A DNA stretch of 64,000 bases from Locusta migratoria. Taxonomy: Eukaryota; Arthropoda; Insecta; Orthoptera; Acrididae. The DNA lies in assembly GCA_026315105.1 (NCBI GenBank), contig JAOYRU010002374.1, positions 1 through 64,000 of the forward strand, read 5' to 3'. Position 1 is the first letter of the stretch; the number at the start of each line of letters is the position of its first letter. This document shows positions 39,456-51,386 of this stretch, piece by piece. The notes under the pieces were generated by a model. That model had not been told where the DNA came from, searched no databases, and saw only the letters and a program-made list of their open reading frames with translations. The position numbers were made by a program, and so were the translations under genes.

Positions 39456-42400
39456 GTCGTGTGCGAAACCTGTGTCATGTGCGAGACCAGTGTCATGTGC
39501 GAGACCACTGTCATGTGCGAGACCACTTTCTTGTGCGTAACCACTGTCTTGTACGAAACCAATGTCTTGTACGAAACCAATGTCTTGTACGAAACCACTG
39601 TCTTGTACGAAACCACTGTCTTGTGCGAAACCACTGTCTTGTGCGAAACCACTGTCTTGTGCGAAACCACTGTCTTGTGCGAAACCACTGTCTTGTGCGA
39701 AACCACTGTCTTGTGCGAAACCACTGTCTTGTGCGAAACCACTGTCTTGTGCGAAACCACTGTCTTGTGTGAAAACACTGTCATGTGCAAAAACACTGTC
39801 TTGTGTGAAAACACTGTAATGTGCGAAACCACTGTCAAGTGCGAAACCACTGTCTTGTGTGAAACCACTGTCTTGTGTGAAACCACTGTCTTGTGTGAAA
39901 ACACTGTCTTGTGCTAAAACACTGTCATGTGTGAAACCAATGTCATGTGTGAAACCACTGTCATGTGCGAAACCACTGTCTTGTGAGAAACCACTGTCTT
40001 GTGAGAAACCACTGTCTTGTGCGAAACCACTGTCTTGTGCGAAACCACTGTCTTGTGCGAAACCTTTGCCATGTGCGAAACCACTGTCATATGCGAAACC
40101 ACTATTTTGTGCGAAACCACTGTTTTGTGCGAAACCACTGTATTGTGTGACAGCACTGTCCCGTGCCAAACCACTGTCACGTGCGAAACCATTCACGTGT
40201 GCGAAACCACTCACCTTTGTGAAACCACTCAACTGTGCGAAACCACTGTCTCATGCGAAACCACTGTCTTGTACGAAACCACTGTCTCGTGCGAAACGAT
40301 TGTTTTGTGCGAAACCAATGTCTTGTGTGAAACCACTGTCTAGTGCGAAACAAACTATTGTGCGAAACCACTGTCTAGTGCGAAACCACTGTCTTGTGCG
40401 AAACCACTGTCTTGTGCGAAACCACTGTCTTGTGCGAAACCACTGTCTTGTGCTATACCACTGTCTTGTGCTATACCACTGTCATGTGCGAAAGCACTGT
40501 CATGTGCGAAACCAGTGTCATGTGCGAAACCACTGTCATGTGCGAAACCACTGTCATGTGCGAAACCACTGTTTTGTGCGAAACCACAATCTTGTGCGAA
40601 ACCACTCTCTTGTGCGAAACTACTGTCTTGTGCGAAACCACTGTCTTGTGCGAAACCACTGTCTTGTGCGAAACCACTGTCTTGTGCGAAACCACTGTCT
40701 TGTGCGAAACCACTGTCTTGTGCGAAACCACTGTCTTGTGCGTAACCACTGTCTTGTGCGTAACCACTGTCTTGTGAGAAACCACTGTCTTGTGAGAAAC
40801 CACTGTCTTGTGCGAAACCACTGTCTTGTGCGAAACCACTGTCTTGTGCGAAACCACTGTCTTGTGCGAAACCACTGTCTTGTGCGAAACCACTGTCTTG
40901 TGCGAAACCACTGTCTTGTGCGAAAACACTGTCTTGTGCGAAAACACTGTCTTGTGCGAAAACACTGTCTTGTGCGAAAACACTGTCTTGTGCGAAAACA
41001 CTGTCATTTGTGAAACCACTGTCTTGTGCGAAAACACTGTCATTTGTGAAACCACTGTCATGTGCGAAAACACTTTCTTGTACAAAACCATTGCAATGTG
41101 CGAAACCACTGTCTTGTACGAAACCACTGTCTTGTACGAAACCACTGTCTTGTACGAAACCACTGTCTTGTGCGAAACCACTGTCTTGTGCGAAACCACA
41201 GTAATGTGCGAAACCACTGTAATGTGCGAAACCACTCACCTTTGCGAAACCACTCAACTGTGCGAAACCACTGTCTCGTGCGAAATCACTGCCTCGTGCG
41301 AAACCACTGTCTCGTGCGAAACCACTGTCTCGTGCGAAACCACTGTCTCGTGCGAAACCACTGTCTCGTGCGAAAACACTGTCTTGTGCGAAAACACTGT
41401 CATGTGCGAAAGCACTGTCATGTGCGAAACCACTGTCATGTGCAAAACCACTGTCATGTGCGAAATCACTGTTTTGTGCGAAACCACAATCTTGTGCGAA
41501 ACCACTCTCTTGTGCGAAACCACTGTCTTGTGCGAAACCACTGTCTTGTGCGAAACCACTGTCTTGTGCGAAACCACTGTCTTGTGCGAAACCACTGTCT
41601 TGTGCGAAACCACTGTCTTGTGCGAAACCACTGTCTTGTGCGAAACCACTGTCTTGTGCGAAACCACTGTCTTGTGAGAAACCACTGTCTTGTGAGAAAC
41701 CACTGTCTTGTGCGAAACCACTGTCTTGTGCGAAACCACTGTCTTGTGCGAAACCACTGTCTTGTGCGAAACCACTGTCTTGTGCGAAACCACTGTCTTG
41801 TGCGAAACCACTGTCTTGTGCGAAACCACTGTCTTGTGCGAAACCACTGTCTTGTGCGAAAACACTGTCTTGTGCGAAAACACTGTCTTGTGCGAAAACA
41901 CTGTCATTTGTGAAACCACTGTCTTGTGCGAAAACACTGTCATTTATGAAACCACTGTCTTGTGCGAAAACACTGTCATTTGTGAAACCACTGTCATGTG
42001 CGAAAACACTGTCTTGTACAAAACCATTGCAATGTGCGAAACCACTGTCTTGTACGAAACCACTGTCTTGTACGAAACCACTGTCTTGTACGAAACCACT
42101 GTCTTGTGCGAAACCACTGTCTTGTGCGAAACCACTGTAATGTGCGAAACCACTCACCTTTGCGAAACCACTCAACTGTGCGAAACCACTGTCTCGTGCG
42201 AAACCACTGTCTCGTGCGAAATCACTGTTTTGTGCGAAACCACTCTCTCGTGCGAAACCACTCTCTCGTGCGAAACCACTCTCTCGTGCGAAACCACTCT
42301 CTCGTGCGAAACCACTGTCTCGTGCGAAACCACTGTCTCGTGCGAAACCACTGTCTCGTGCGAAACCACTGTCTCGTGCGAAACCACTGTCTCGTGCAAA

Positions 42401-45400
42401 ACCACTGTCTCGTGCGAAACCACTGTCTCGTGCGAAACCACTGTCTTGTGCGAAACCACTGTCATCAGCGAAACCAATGTCTAGTGCGAAACAACACTCC
42501 TGTGCGAAACCACTGTCTTGTGCGAAACCAATGACTTGTGCGAAACCACTGTCTTGTGCGAAACCACTGTCTAGTGCGAAACCACTGTCTTGTGCGAAAC
42601 CACTGTCTTGTGCGAAACCACTGTCTTGTGCGAAACCACTGTCTTGTGCTATACCACTGTCTTGTGCTATACCACTGTCTTGTGCTATACCACTGTCATG
42701 TGCGAAAGCACTGTCATGTGCGAAACCACTGTCATGTGCGAAACCACTGTCATGTGCGAAACCACTGTCATGTGCGAAACCACTGTTTTGTGCGAAACCA
42801 CTGTCTTGTGCGAAACCACTGTCTTGTGCGAAACCACTGTCTTGTGCGAAACCACTGTCTTGTGCGAAACCACTGTCTTGTGCGAAACCACTGTCTTGTG
42901 AGAAACCACTGTCTTGTGAGAAACCACTGTCTTGTGAGAAACCACTGTCTTGTGCGAAACCACTGTCTTGTGCGAAACCACTGTCTTGTGCGAAACCACT
43001 GTCTTGTGCGAAACCACTGTCTTGTGCGAAACCACTGTCTTGTGCGAAAACACTGTCTTGTGCGAAAACACTGTCTTGTGCGAAAACACTGTCTTGTGCG
43101 AAAACACTGTCTTGTGCGAAAACACTGTCTTGTGCGAAAACACTGTTTTGTGCGAAAACACTGTCATTTGTGAAACCACTGTCTTGTGCGAAAACACTGT
43201 CATTTGTGAAACCACTGTCATGTGCGAAAACACTTTCTTGTACAAAACCATTGCAATGTGCGAAACCACTGTCTTGTACGAAACCACTGTCTTGTACGAA
43301 ACCACTGTCTTGTACGAAACCACTGTCTTGTGCGAAACCACTGTCTTGTGCGAAACCACTGTCTTGTGCGAAACCACAGTAATGTGCGAAACCACTGTAA
43401 TGTGCGAAACCACTCACCTTTGCGAAACCACTCAACTGTGCGAAACCACTGTCTCGTGCGAAATCACTGCCTCGTGCGAAACCACTGTCTCGTGCGAAAC
43501 CACTGTCTCGTGCGAAAACACTGTCTTGTGCGAAACCACTGTCTTGTGCGAAACCACTGTCTTGTGCGAAACCACTGTCTTGTGCGAAACCACTGTCTTG
43601 TGAGAAACCACTGTCTTGTGCGAAACCACTGTCTTGTGCGAAACCACTGTCTTGTGCGAAACCACTGTCTTGTGCGAAACCACTGTCTTGTGCGAAACCA
43701 CTGTCTTGTGCGAAACCACTGTCTTGTGCGAAACCACTGTCTTGTGCGAAACCACTGTCTTGTGCGAAACCACTGTCTTGTGCGAAACCACTGTCTTGTG
43801 CGAAACAACTGTCTTGTGCGAAAACACTGTCTTGTGCGAAAACACTGTCATTTGTGAAACCACTGTCTTGTGCGAAAACACTGTCATTTATGAAACCACT
43901 GTCTTGTGCGAAAACACTCTCATTTGTGAAACCACTGTCATGTGCGAAAACACTGTCTTGTACAAAACCATTGCAATGTGCGAAACCACTGTCTTGTACG
44001 AAACCACTGTCTTGTACGAAACCACTGTCTTGTACGAAACCACTGTCTTGTGCGAAACCACTGTCTTGTGCGAAACCACAGTAATGTGCGAAACCACTGT
44101 AATGTGCGAAACCACTCACCTTTGCGAAACCACTCAACTGTGCGAAATCACTGCCTCGTGCGAAACCACTGTCTCGTGCGAAACCACTGTCTCGTGCGAA
44201 AACACTGTCTCGTGCGAAAACACTGTCATGTGCGAAAGCACTGTCATGTGCGAAACCACTGTCATGTGCAAAACCACTGTCATGTGCGAAACCACTGTCT
44301 TGTGCGAAACCACAATCTTGTGCGAAACCACTCTCTTGTGCGAAACCACTGTCTTGTGCGAAACCACTGTCTTGTGCGAAACCACTGTCTTGTGCGGAAC
44401 CACTGTCTTGTGCGAAACCACTGTCTTGTGCGAAACCACTGTCTTGTGCGGAACCACTGTCTTGTGCGAAACCACTGTCTTGTGAGAAACCACTGTCTTG
44501 TGCGAAACCACTGTCTTGTGCGAAACCACTGTCTTGTGCGAAACCACTGTCTTGTGCAAAACCACTGTCTTGTGCGAAACCACTGTCTTGTGCGAAACCA
44601 CTGTCTTGTGCGAAACCACTGTCTTGTGCGAAACCACTGTCTTGTGCGAAACCACTGTCTTGTGCGAAACCACTGTCTTGTGCGAAACCACTGTCTTGTG
44701 CGAAACCACTGTCTTGTGCGAAAACACTGTCTTGTGCGAAAACACTGTCTTGTGCGAAAACACTGTCTTGTGCGAAAACACTGTCATTTATGAAACCACT
44801 GTCTTGTGCGAAAACACTGTCATTTGTGAAACCACTGTCATGTGCGAAAACACTGTCTTGTACAAAACCATTGCAATGTGCGAAACCACTGTCTTGTACG
44901 AAACCACTGTCTTGTACGAAACCACTGTCTTGTACGAAACCACTGTCTTGTGCGAAACCACTGTCTTGTGCGAAACCACTGTAATGTGCGAAACCACTCA
45001 CCTTTGCGAAACCACTCAACTGTGCGAAACCACTGTCTCGTGCGAAACCACTGTCTCGTGCGAAATCACTGTCTCGTGCGAAACCACTCTCTCGTGCAAA
45101 ACCACTCTCTCGTGCGAAACCACTCTCTCGTGCGAAACCACTCTCTCGTGCGAAACCACTCTCACATGCGAAACCACTGTCTCGTGCGAAACCACTGTCT
45201 CGTGCGAAACCACTGTCTCGTGCGAAACCACTGTCTCGTGCGAAACCACTGTCTCGTGCGAAACCACTGTCTAGTGCGAAACCACTGTCTCGTGCGAAAC
45301 CACTGTCTCGTGCGAAACCACTGTCTCGTGCGAAACCACTGTCTCGTGCGAAACCACTGTCTCGTGCGAAACCACTGTCTTGTGCGAAACCACTGTCTTG

Positions 45401-45412
45401 TGCGAAACCACT
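39456..45412 (+). repeat. Segmental duplication D2, right copy with internal deletion
   Basis: Partner of 9.8-16.3 kb. Between S (42,461) and the CTATACC units (about 42,650) roughly 0.9 kb is missing compared with 12,720-13,640. The missing part includes the landmark cluster and the 17-bp A unit. The closing GTCTCGTGC run is longer here (about 45,180-45,380). Confidence 0.7.
39471..45412 (+). repeat. Family I HOR block 7 (parallel of 9.8-16.3 kb)
   Basis: The block has GCGTAACC (about 39,536), A (40,347), the GCGTAACC pair (about 40,740 and 40,758), Q near 41,088 and 42,023, and S (42,461). Soon after S it goes straight to GTCTAGTGC and CTATACC units (about 42,565-42,680), skipping the TGACACC to A stretch seen at 13.4-13.6 kb. 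Three further Q cycles follow (about 43,248, 43,968 and 44,868), then a duplicated GTCTCGTGC run and S (45,413). Consecutive S landmarks at 42,461 and 45,413 are 2,952 bp (164 units) apart. Confidence 0.8.
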
Positions 45413-48400
45413 GTCATCAGCGAAACCAATGTCTAGTGCGAAACAACACTCCTGTGCGAAACCACTGTCTTGTGCGAAACCAATGACTTGTGCGAAACCA
45501 CTGTCTTGTGCGAAACCACTGTCTTGTGCGAAACCACTGTCTTGTACGAAACCACTGTCTTGTGCGAAACCACTGTCTTGTGCGAAACCACTGTCTTGTG
45601 CGAAACCACTGTCTTGTGCGAAACCACTGTCTTGTGCGAAACCACTGTCATGTGCGAAACTACTGTCATGTGCGAAACTACTGTCACGTGCGAAACCACT
45701 CACCTGTGCGAAACCACTGTCCTGTGCGAAACCACTGTCCTGTGCGAAACCACTGTCCTGTGCAAAACCACTGTCCTGTGCGAAACCACTGTCTTGTGCG
45801 AAACCACTGTCTTGTGCGAAACCACTGTCTTGTGCGAAACCACTGTCTTGTGCGAAACCACTGTCTTGTGCGAAACCACTGTCTTGTGCGAAACCACTGT
45901 CTTGTGTGAAAACACTGTCATGTGCAAAAACACTGTCTTGTGTGAAAACACTGTAATGTGCGAAACCACTGTCAAGTGCGAAACCACTGTCTTGTGTGAA
46001 ACCACTGTCTTGTGTGAAACCACTGTCTTGTGTGAAAACACTGTCTTGTGCTAAAACACTGTCATGTGTGAAACCAATGTCATGTGTGAAACCACTGTCA
46101 TGTGCGAAACCACTGTCTTGTGAGAAACCACTGTCTTGTGCGAAACCACTGTCTTGTGCGAAACCACTGTCTTGTGCGAAACCTTTGCCATGTGCGAAAC
46201 CACTGTCATATGCGAAACCACTATTTTGTGCGAAACCACTGTTTTGTGCGAAACCACTGTATTGTGTGACACCACTGTCCCGTGCCAAACCACTGTCACG
46301 TGCGAAACCATTCACGTGTGCGAAACCACTCACCTTTGTGAAACCACTCAACTGTGCGAAACCACTGTCTCATGCGAAACCACTGTCTTGTACGAAACCA
46401 CTGTCTCGTGCGAAACGATTGTTTTGTGCGAAACCAATGTCTTGTGTGAAACCACTGTCTAGTGCGAAACAAACTATTGTGCGGAACCACTGTCTAGTGC
46501 GAAACCACTGTCTTGTGCGAAACCACTGTCTTGTGCGAAACCACTGTCTTGTGCGAAACCACTGTCTTGTGCTATACCACTGTCTTGTGCTATACCACTG
46601 TCATGTGCGAAAGCACTGTCATGTGCGAAACCACTGTCATGTGCGAAACCACTGTCATGTGCGAAACCACTGTCATGTGCGAAACCACTGTTTTGTGCGA
46701 AACCACAATCTTGTGCGAAACCACTGTCTTGTGCGAAACCACTGTCTTGTGCGAAACCACTGTCTTGTGCGAAACCACTGTCTTGTGCGAAACCACTGTC
46801 TTGTGCGAAACCACTGTCTTGTGCGAAACCACTGTCTTGTGAGAAACCACTGTCTTGTGAGAAACCACTGTCTTGTGCGAAACCACTGTCTTGTGCGAAA
46901 CCACTGTCTTGTGCGAAACCACTGTCTTGTGCGAAACCACTGTCTTGTGCGAAACCACTGTCTTGTGCGAAAACACTGTCTTGTGCGAAAACACTGTCTT
47001 GTGCGAAAACACTGTCTTGTGCGAAAACACTGTCTTGTGCGAAAACACTGTCATTTGTGAAACCACTGTCTTGTGCGAAAACACTGTCATTTGTGAAACC
47101 ACTGTCATGTGCGAAAACACTTTCTTGTACAAAACCATTGCAATGTGCGAAACCACTGTCTTGTACGAAACCACTGTCTTGTACGAAACCACTGTCTTGT
47201 ACGAAACCACTGTCTTGTGCGAAACCACTGTCTTGTGCGAAACCACAGTAATGTGCGAAACCACTGTAATGTGCGAAACCACTCACCTTTGCGAAACCAC
47301 TCAACTGTGCGAAACCACTGTCTCGTGCGAAATCACTGCCTTGTGCGAAACCACTGTCTCGTGCGAAACCACTGTCTCGTGCAAAAACAGTGTCTTGTGC
47401 GAAAACACTGTCATGTGCGAAAGCACTGTCATGTGCGAAACCACTGTCATGTGCGAAACCACTGTCATGTGCAAAACCACTGTTTTGTGCGAAACCACAA
47501 TCTTGTGCGAAACCACTCTCTTGTGCGAAACCACTGTCTTGTGCGAAACCACTGTCTTGTGCGAAACCACTGTCTTGTGCGAAACCACTGTCTTGTGCGA
47601 AACCACTGTCTTGTGCGAAACCACTGTCTTGTGCGAAACCACTGTCTTGTGCGAAACCACTGTCTTGTGCGAAACCACTGTCTTGTGAGAAACCACTGTC
47701 TTGTGCGAAACCACTGTCTTGTGCGAAACCACTGTCTTGTGCGAAACCACTGTCTTGTGCGAAACCACTGTCTTGTGCGAAACCACTGTCTTGTGCGAAA
47801 CCACTGTCTTGTGCGAAACCACTGTCTTGTGCGAAAACACTGTCTTGTGCGAAAACACTGTCATTTGTGAAACCACTGTCTTGTGCGAAAACACTGTCAT
47901 TTATGAAACCACTGTCTTGTCCAAAATCACTGTCATTTGTGAAACCACTGTCATGTGCGAAAACACTGTCTTGTACAAAACCATTGCAATGTGCGAAACC
48001 ACTGTCTTGTACGAAACCACTGTCTTGTACGAAACCACTGTCTTGTACGAAACCACTGTCTTGTGCGAAAACACTGTCTTGTGCGAAACCACTGTAATGT
48101 GCGAAACCACTCACCTTTGCGAAACCACTCAACTGTGCGAAACCACTGTCTCGTGCGAAACCACTGTCTCGTGCGAAATCACTGTCTCGTGCGAAACCAC
48201 TCTCTCGTGCGAAACCACTCTCTCGTGCGAAACCACTCTCTCGTGCGAAACCACTCTCTCGTGCGAAACCACTCTCTCGTGCGAAACCACTCTCTCGTGC
48301 GAAACCACTCTCACGTGCGAAACCACTGTCTCGTGCGAAACCACTGTCTCGTGCGAAACCACTGTCTCGTGCGAAACCACTGTCTCGTGCGAAACCACTG

Positions 48401-51386
48401 TCTCGTGCGAAACCACTGTCTTGTGCGAAACCACTGTCATCAGCGAAACCAATGTCTAGTGCGAAACAACACTCCTGTGCGAAACCACTGTCTTGTGCGA
48501 AACCAATGACTTGTGCGAAACCACTGTCTTGTGCGAAACCACTGTCTTGTGCCAAACCACTGTCTTGTACGAAACCACTGTCTTGTGCGAAACCACTGTC
48601 TTGTGCGAAACCACTGTCTTGTGCGAAACCACTGTCTTGTGCGAAACCACTGTCTTGTGCGAAACCACTGTCTTGTGCGAAACCACTGTCTTGTGCGAAA
48701 CCACTGTCATGTGCGAAACTACTGTCATGTGCGAAACTACTGTCACGTGCGAAACCACTCACCTGTGCGAAACCACTGTCCTGTGCGAAACCACTGTCCT
48801 GTGCGAAACCACTGTCCTGTGCGAAACCACTGTCCTGTGCAAAACCACTAACCTGTGCGAAACCACTGTCTTGTGCGAAACCACTGTCTTGTGCGAAACC
48901 ACTGTCTTGTGCGAAACCACTGTCTTGGGCGAAACCACTGTCTTGTGCGAAACCACTGTCTTGTGCGAAACCACTGTCTTGTGCGAAACCACTGTCTTGT
49001 GCGAAACCACTGTCTTGTGCGAAACCACTGTCTTGTGCGAAACCACTGTCTTGTGCGAAGCCACTGTCTTGTGCGAAGCCACTGTCCCGTGCCAAACCAC
49101 TGTCATGTGCGAAACCACTCACCTGTGTGAAACCACTCACCTGTGTGAAACCACTCACCTGTGTGAAACCACTCACCTGTGTGAAACCACTCACCTGTGT
49201 GAAACCACTCACCTTTGCGAAACCACTCACCTTTGCGAAACCACTCAACTGTGCGAAACCACTGTCTTGTGCGAAACCTCTGTCTTGTGCGAAACCTCTG
49301 TCATGTGCGAAACCACTGTCATGTGCGAAACCTGTGTCATGTGCGAAACCTGTGTCATGTGCGAAACCTGTGTCATGTGCGAGACCAGTGTCATGTGCGA
49401 GACCACTGTCATGTGCGAGACCACTTTCTTGTGCGTAACCACTGTCTTGTGCGAAACCAATGTCTTGTACGAAACCACTGTCTTGTACGAAACCACTGTC
49501 TTGTACGAAACCACTGTCTTGTACGAAACCACTGTCTTGTGCGAAACCACTGTCTTGTGCGAAACCACTGTCTTGTGCGAAACCACTGTCTTGTGCGAAA
49601 CCACTGTCTTGTGCGAAACCACTGTCTTGTGTGAAAACACTGTCTTGTGTGAAAACACTGTCATGTGCAAAAACACTGTCTTGTGTGAAAAGACTGTAAT
49701 GTGCGAAACCACTGTCAAGTGCGAAACCACTGTCAAGTGCGAAACCACTGTCTTGTGTGAAACCACTGTCTTGTGTGAAACCACTGTCTTGTGTGAAAAC
49801 ACTGTCTTGTGCTAAAACACTGTCATGTGTGAAACCAATGTCATGTGTGAAACCACTGTCATGTGCGAAACCACTGTCTTGTGAGAAACCACTGTCTTGT
49901 GCGAAACCACTGTCTTGTGCGAAACCACTGCCTTGTGCGAAACCTTTGCCATGTGCGAAACCACTGTCATATGCGAAACCACTATTTTGTGCGAAACCAC
50001 TGTTTTGTGCGAAACCACTGTATTGTGTGACACCACTGTCCCGTGCCAAACCACTGTCATGTGCGAAACCATTCACGTGTGCGAAACCACTCACCTTTGT
50101 GAAACCACTCAACTGTGCGAAACCACTGTCTCATGCGAAACCTCTGTCTTGTACGAAACCACTGTCTCGTGCGAAACGATTGTTTTTTGCGAAACCAATG
50201 TCTTGTGTGAAACCACTGTCTAGTGCGAAACAAACTATTGTGCGAAACCACTGTCTAGTGCGAAACCACTGTCTTGTGCGAAACCACTGTCTTGTGCGAA
50301 ACCACTGTCTTGTGCGAAACCACTGTCTTGTGCTATACCACTGTCTTGTGCTATACCACTGTCATGTGCGAAAGCACTGTCATGTGCGAAACCACTGTCA
50401 TGTGCGAAACCACTGTCATGTGCGAAACCACTGTTTTGTGCGAAACCACAATCTTGTGCGAAACCACTCTCTTGTGCGAAACTACTGTCTTGTGCGAAAC
50501 CACTGTCTTGTGCGAAACCACTGTCTTGTGCGAAACCACTGTCTTGTGCGAAACCACTGTCTTGTGCGAAACCACTGTCTTGTGAGAAACCACTGTCTTG
50601 TGAGAAACCACTGTCTTGTGAGAAACCACTGTGTTGTGCGAAACCACTGTCTTGTGCGAAACCACTGTCTTGTGCGAAACCACTGTCTTGTGCGAAACCA
50701 CTGTCTTGTGCGAAACCACTGTCTTGTGCGAAACCACTGTCTTGTGCGAAAACACTGTCTTGTGCGAAAACACTGTCTTGTGCGAAAACACTGTCTTGTG
50801 CGAAAACACTGTCTTGTGCGAAAACACTGTCTTGTGCGAAAACACTGTCTTGTGCGAAAACACTGTCTTGTGCGAAAACACTGTCATTTGTGAAACCACT
50901 GTCATGTGCGAAAACACTTTCTTGTACAAAACCATTGCAATGTGCGAAACCACTGTCTTGTACGAAACCACTGTCTTGTACGAAACCACTGTCTTGTACG
51001 AAACCACTGTCTTGTGCGAAACCACTGTCTTGTGCGAAACCACAGTAATGTGCGAAACCACTGTAATGTGCGAAACCACTCACCTTTGCGAAACCACTCA
51101 ACTGTGCGAAACCACTGTCTCGTGCGAAATCACTGTCTCGTGCGAAACCACTGTCTCGTGCGAAACCACTGTCTCGTGCGATACCACTCTCTCGTGCGAT
51201 ACCACTCTCTCGTGCGAAACCACTCTCTCGTGCGAAACCACTCTCATGTGCGAAACCACTGTCTCGTGCGAAACCACTGTCTCGTGCGAAACCACTGTCT
51301 CGTGCGAAACCACTGTCTCGTGCGAAACCACTGTCTCGTGCGAAACCACTGTCTCGTGCGAAACCACTGTCTTGTGCGAAACCACT
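45413..51386 (+). repeat. Family I HOR blocks 8 and 9 (S at 45,413 and 48,436)
   Basis: This comprises two S-to-S cycles of 3,023 and 2,951 bp, with A at 46,466 and 50,227. Marks include GTGCAAAAACAGTG (about 47,379), GTCCAAAATCAC (about 47,918), a GTCTTGGGC unit (about 48,923), a 5-unit CACCTGTGTG run (49,120-49,209) and GTGAAAAGACTG (49,687). Eight consecutive GAAAACACTG units precede the CATTTGTG unit near 50,884. Confidence 0.8.
49120..49209 (+). repeat. CACCTGTGTG run, 5 units
   Basis: Same length and context as 24,496-24,585. Confidence 0.9.

Larger units (their letters stand above)
36099..39470 (+). repeat. Disordered section with off-period units
   Basis: This is the least regular part of the array. 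It holds two 7-unit CTCTCATG runs, units with GTTCC (about 36,909 and 38,073) and GTTCG, T landmarks at 37,193 and 38,251, a run of 17-bp units, a run of 19-bp units, CCAGTGTCATG units (about 38,960-39,060) and two GTCGTGTGC units (about 39,438-39,465). The sub-blocks 36.4-37.2 kb and 37.8-38.3 kb share mark order, so this section also contains an internal duplication. No second copy of the whole section is seen in the window. Confidence 0.75.

Noticed and set aside
40355..46351. Minus-strand 1,998-codon open frame as a giant repetitive protein
   Set aside because: It is pure AQDSGF-type repeat starting at a TTG codon, has no signal peptide or unique domain, and its ends coincide with HOR landmarks. 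Five other frames are also open over long stretches of the same DNA, and frame length follows the number of one-step stops.
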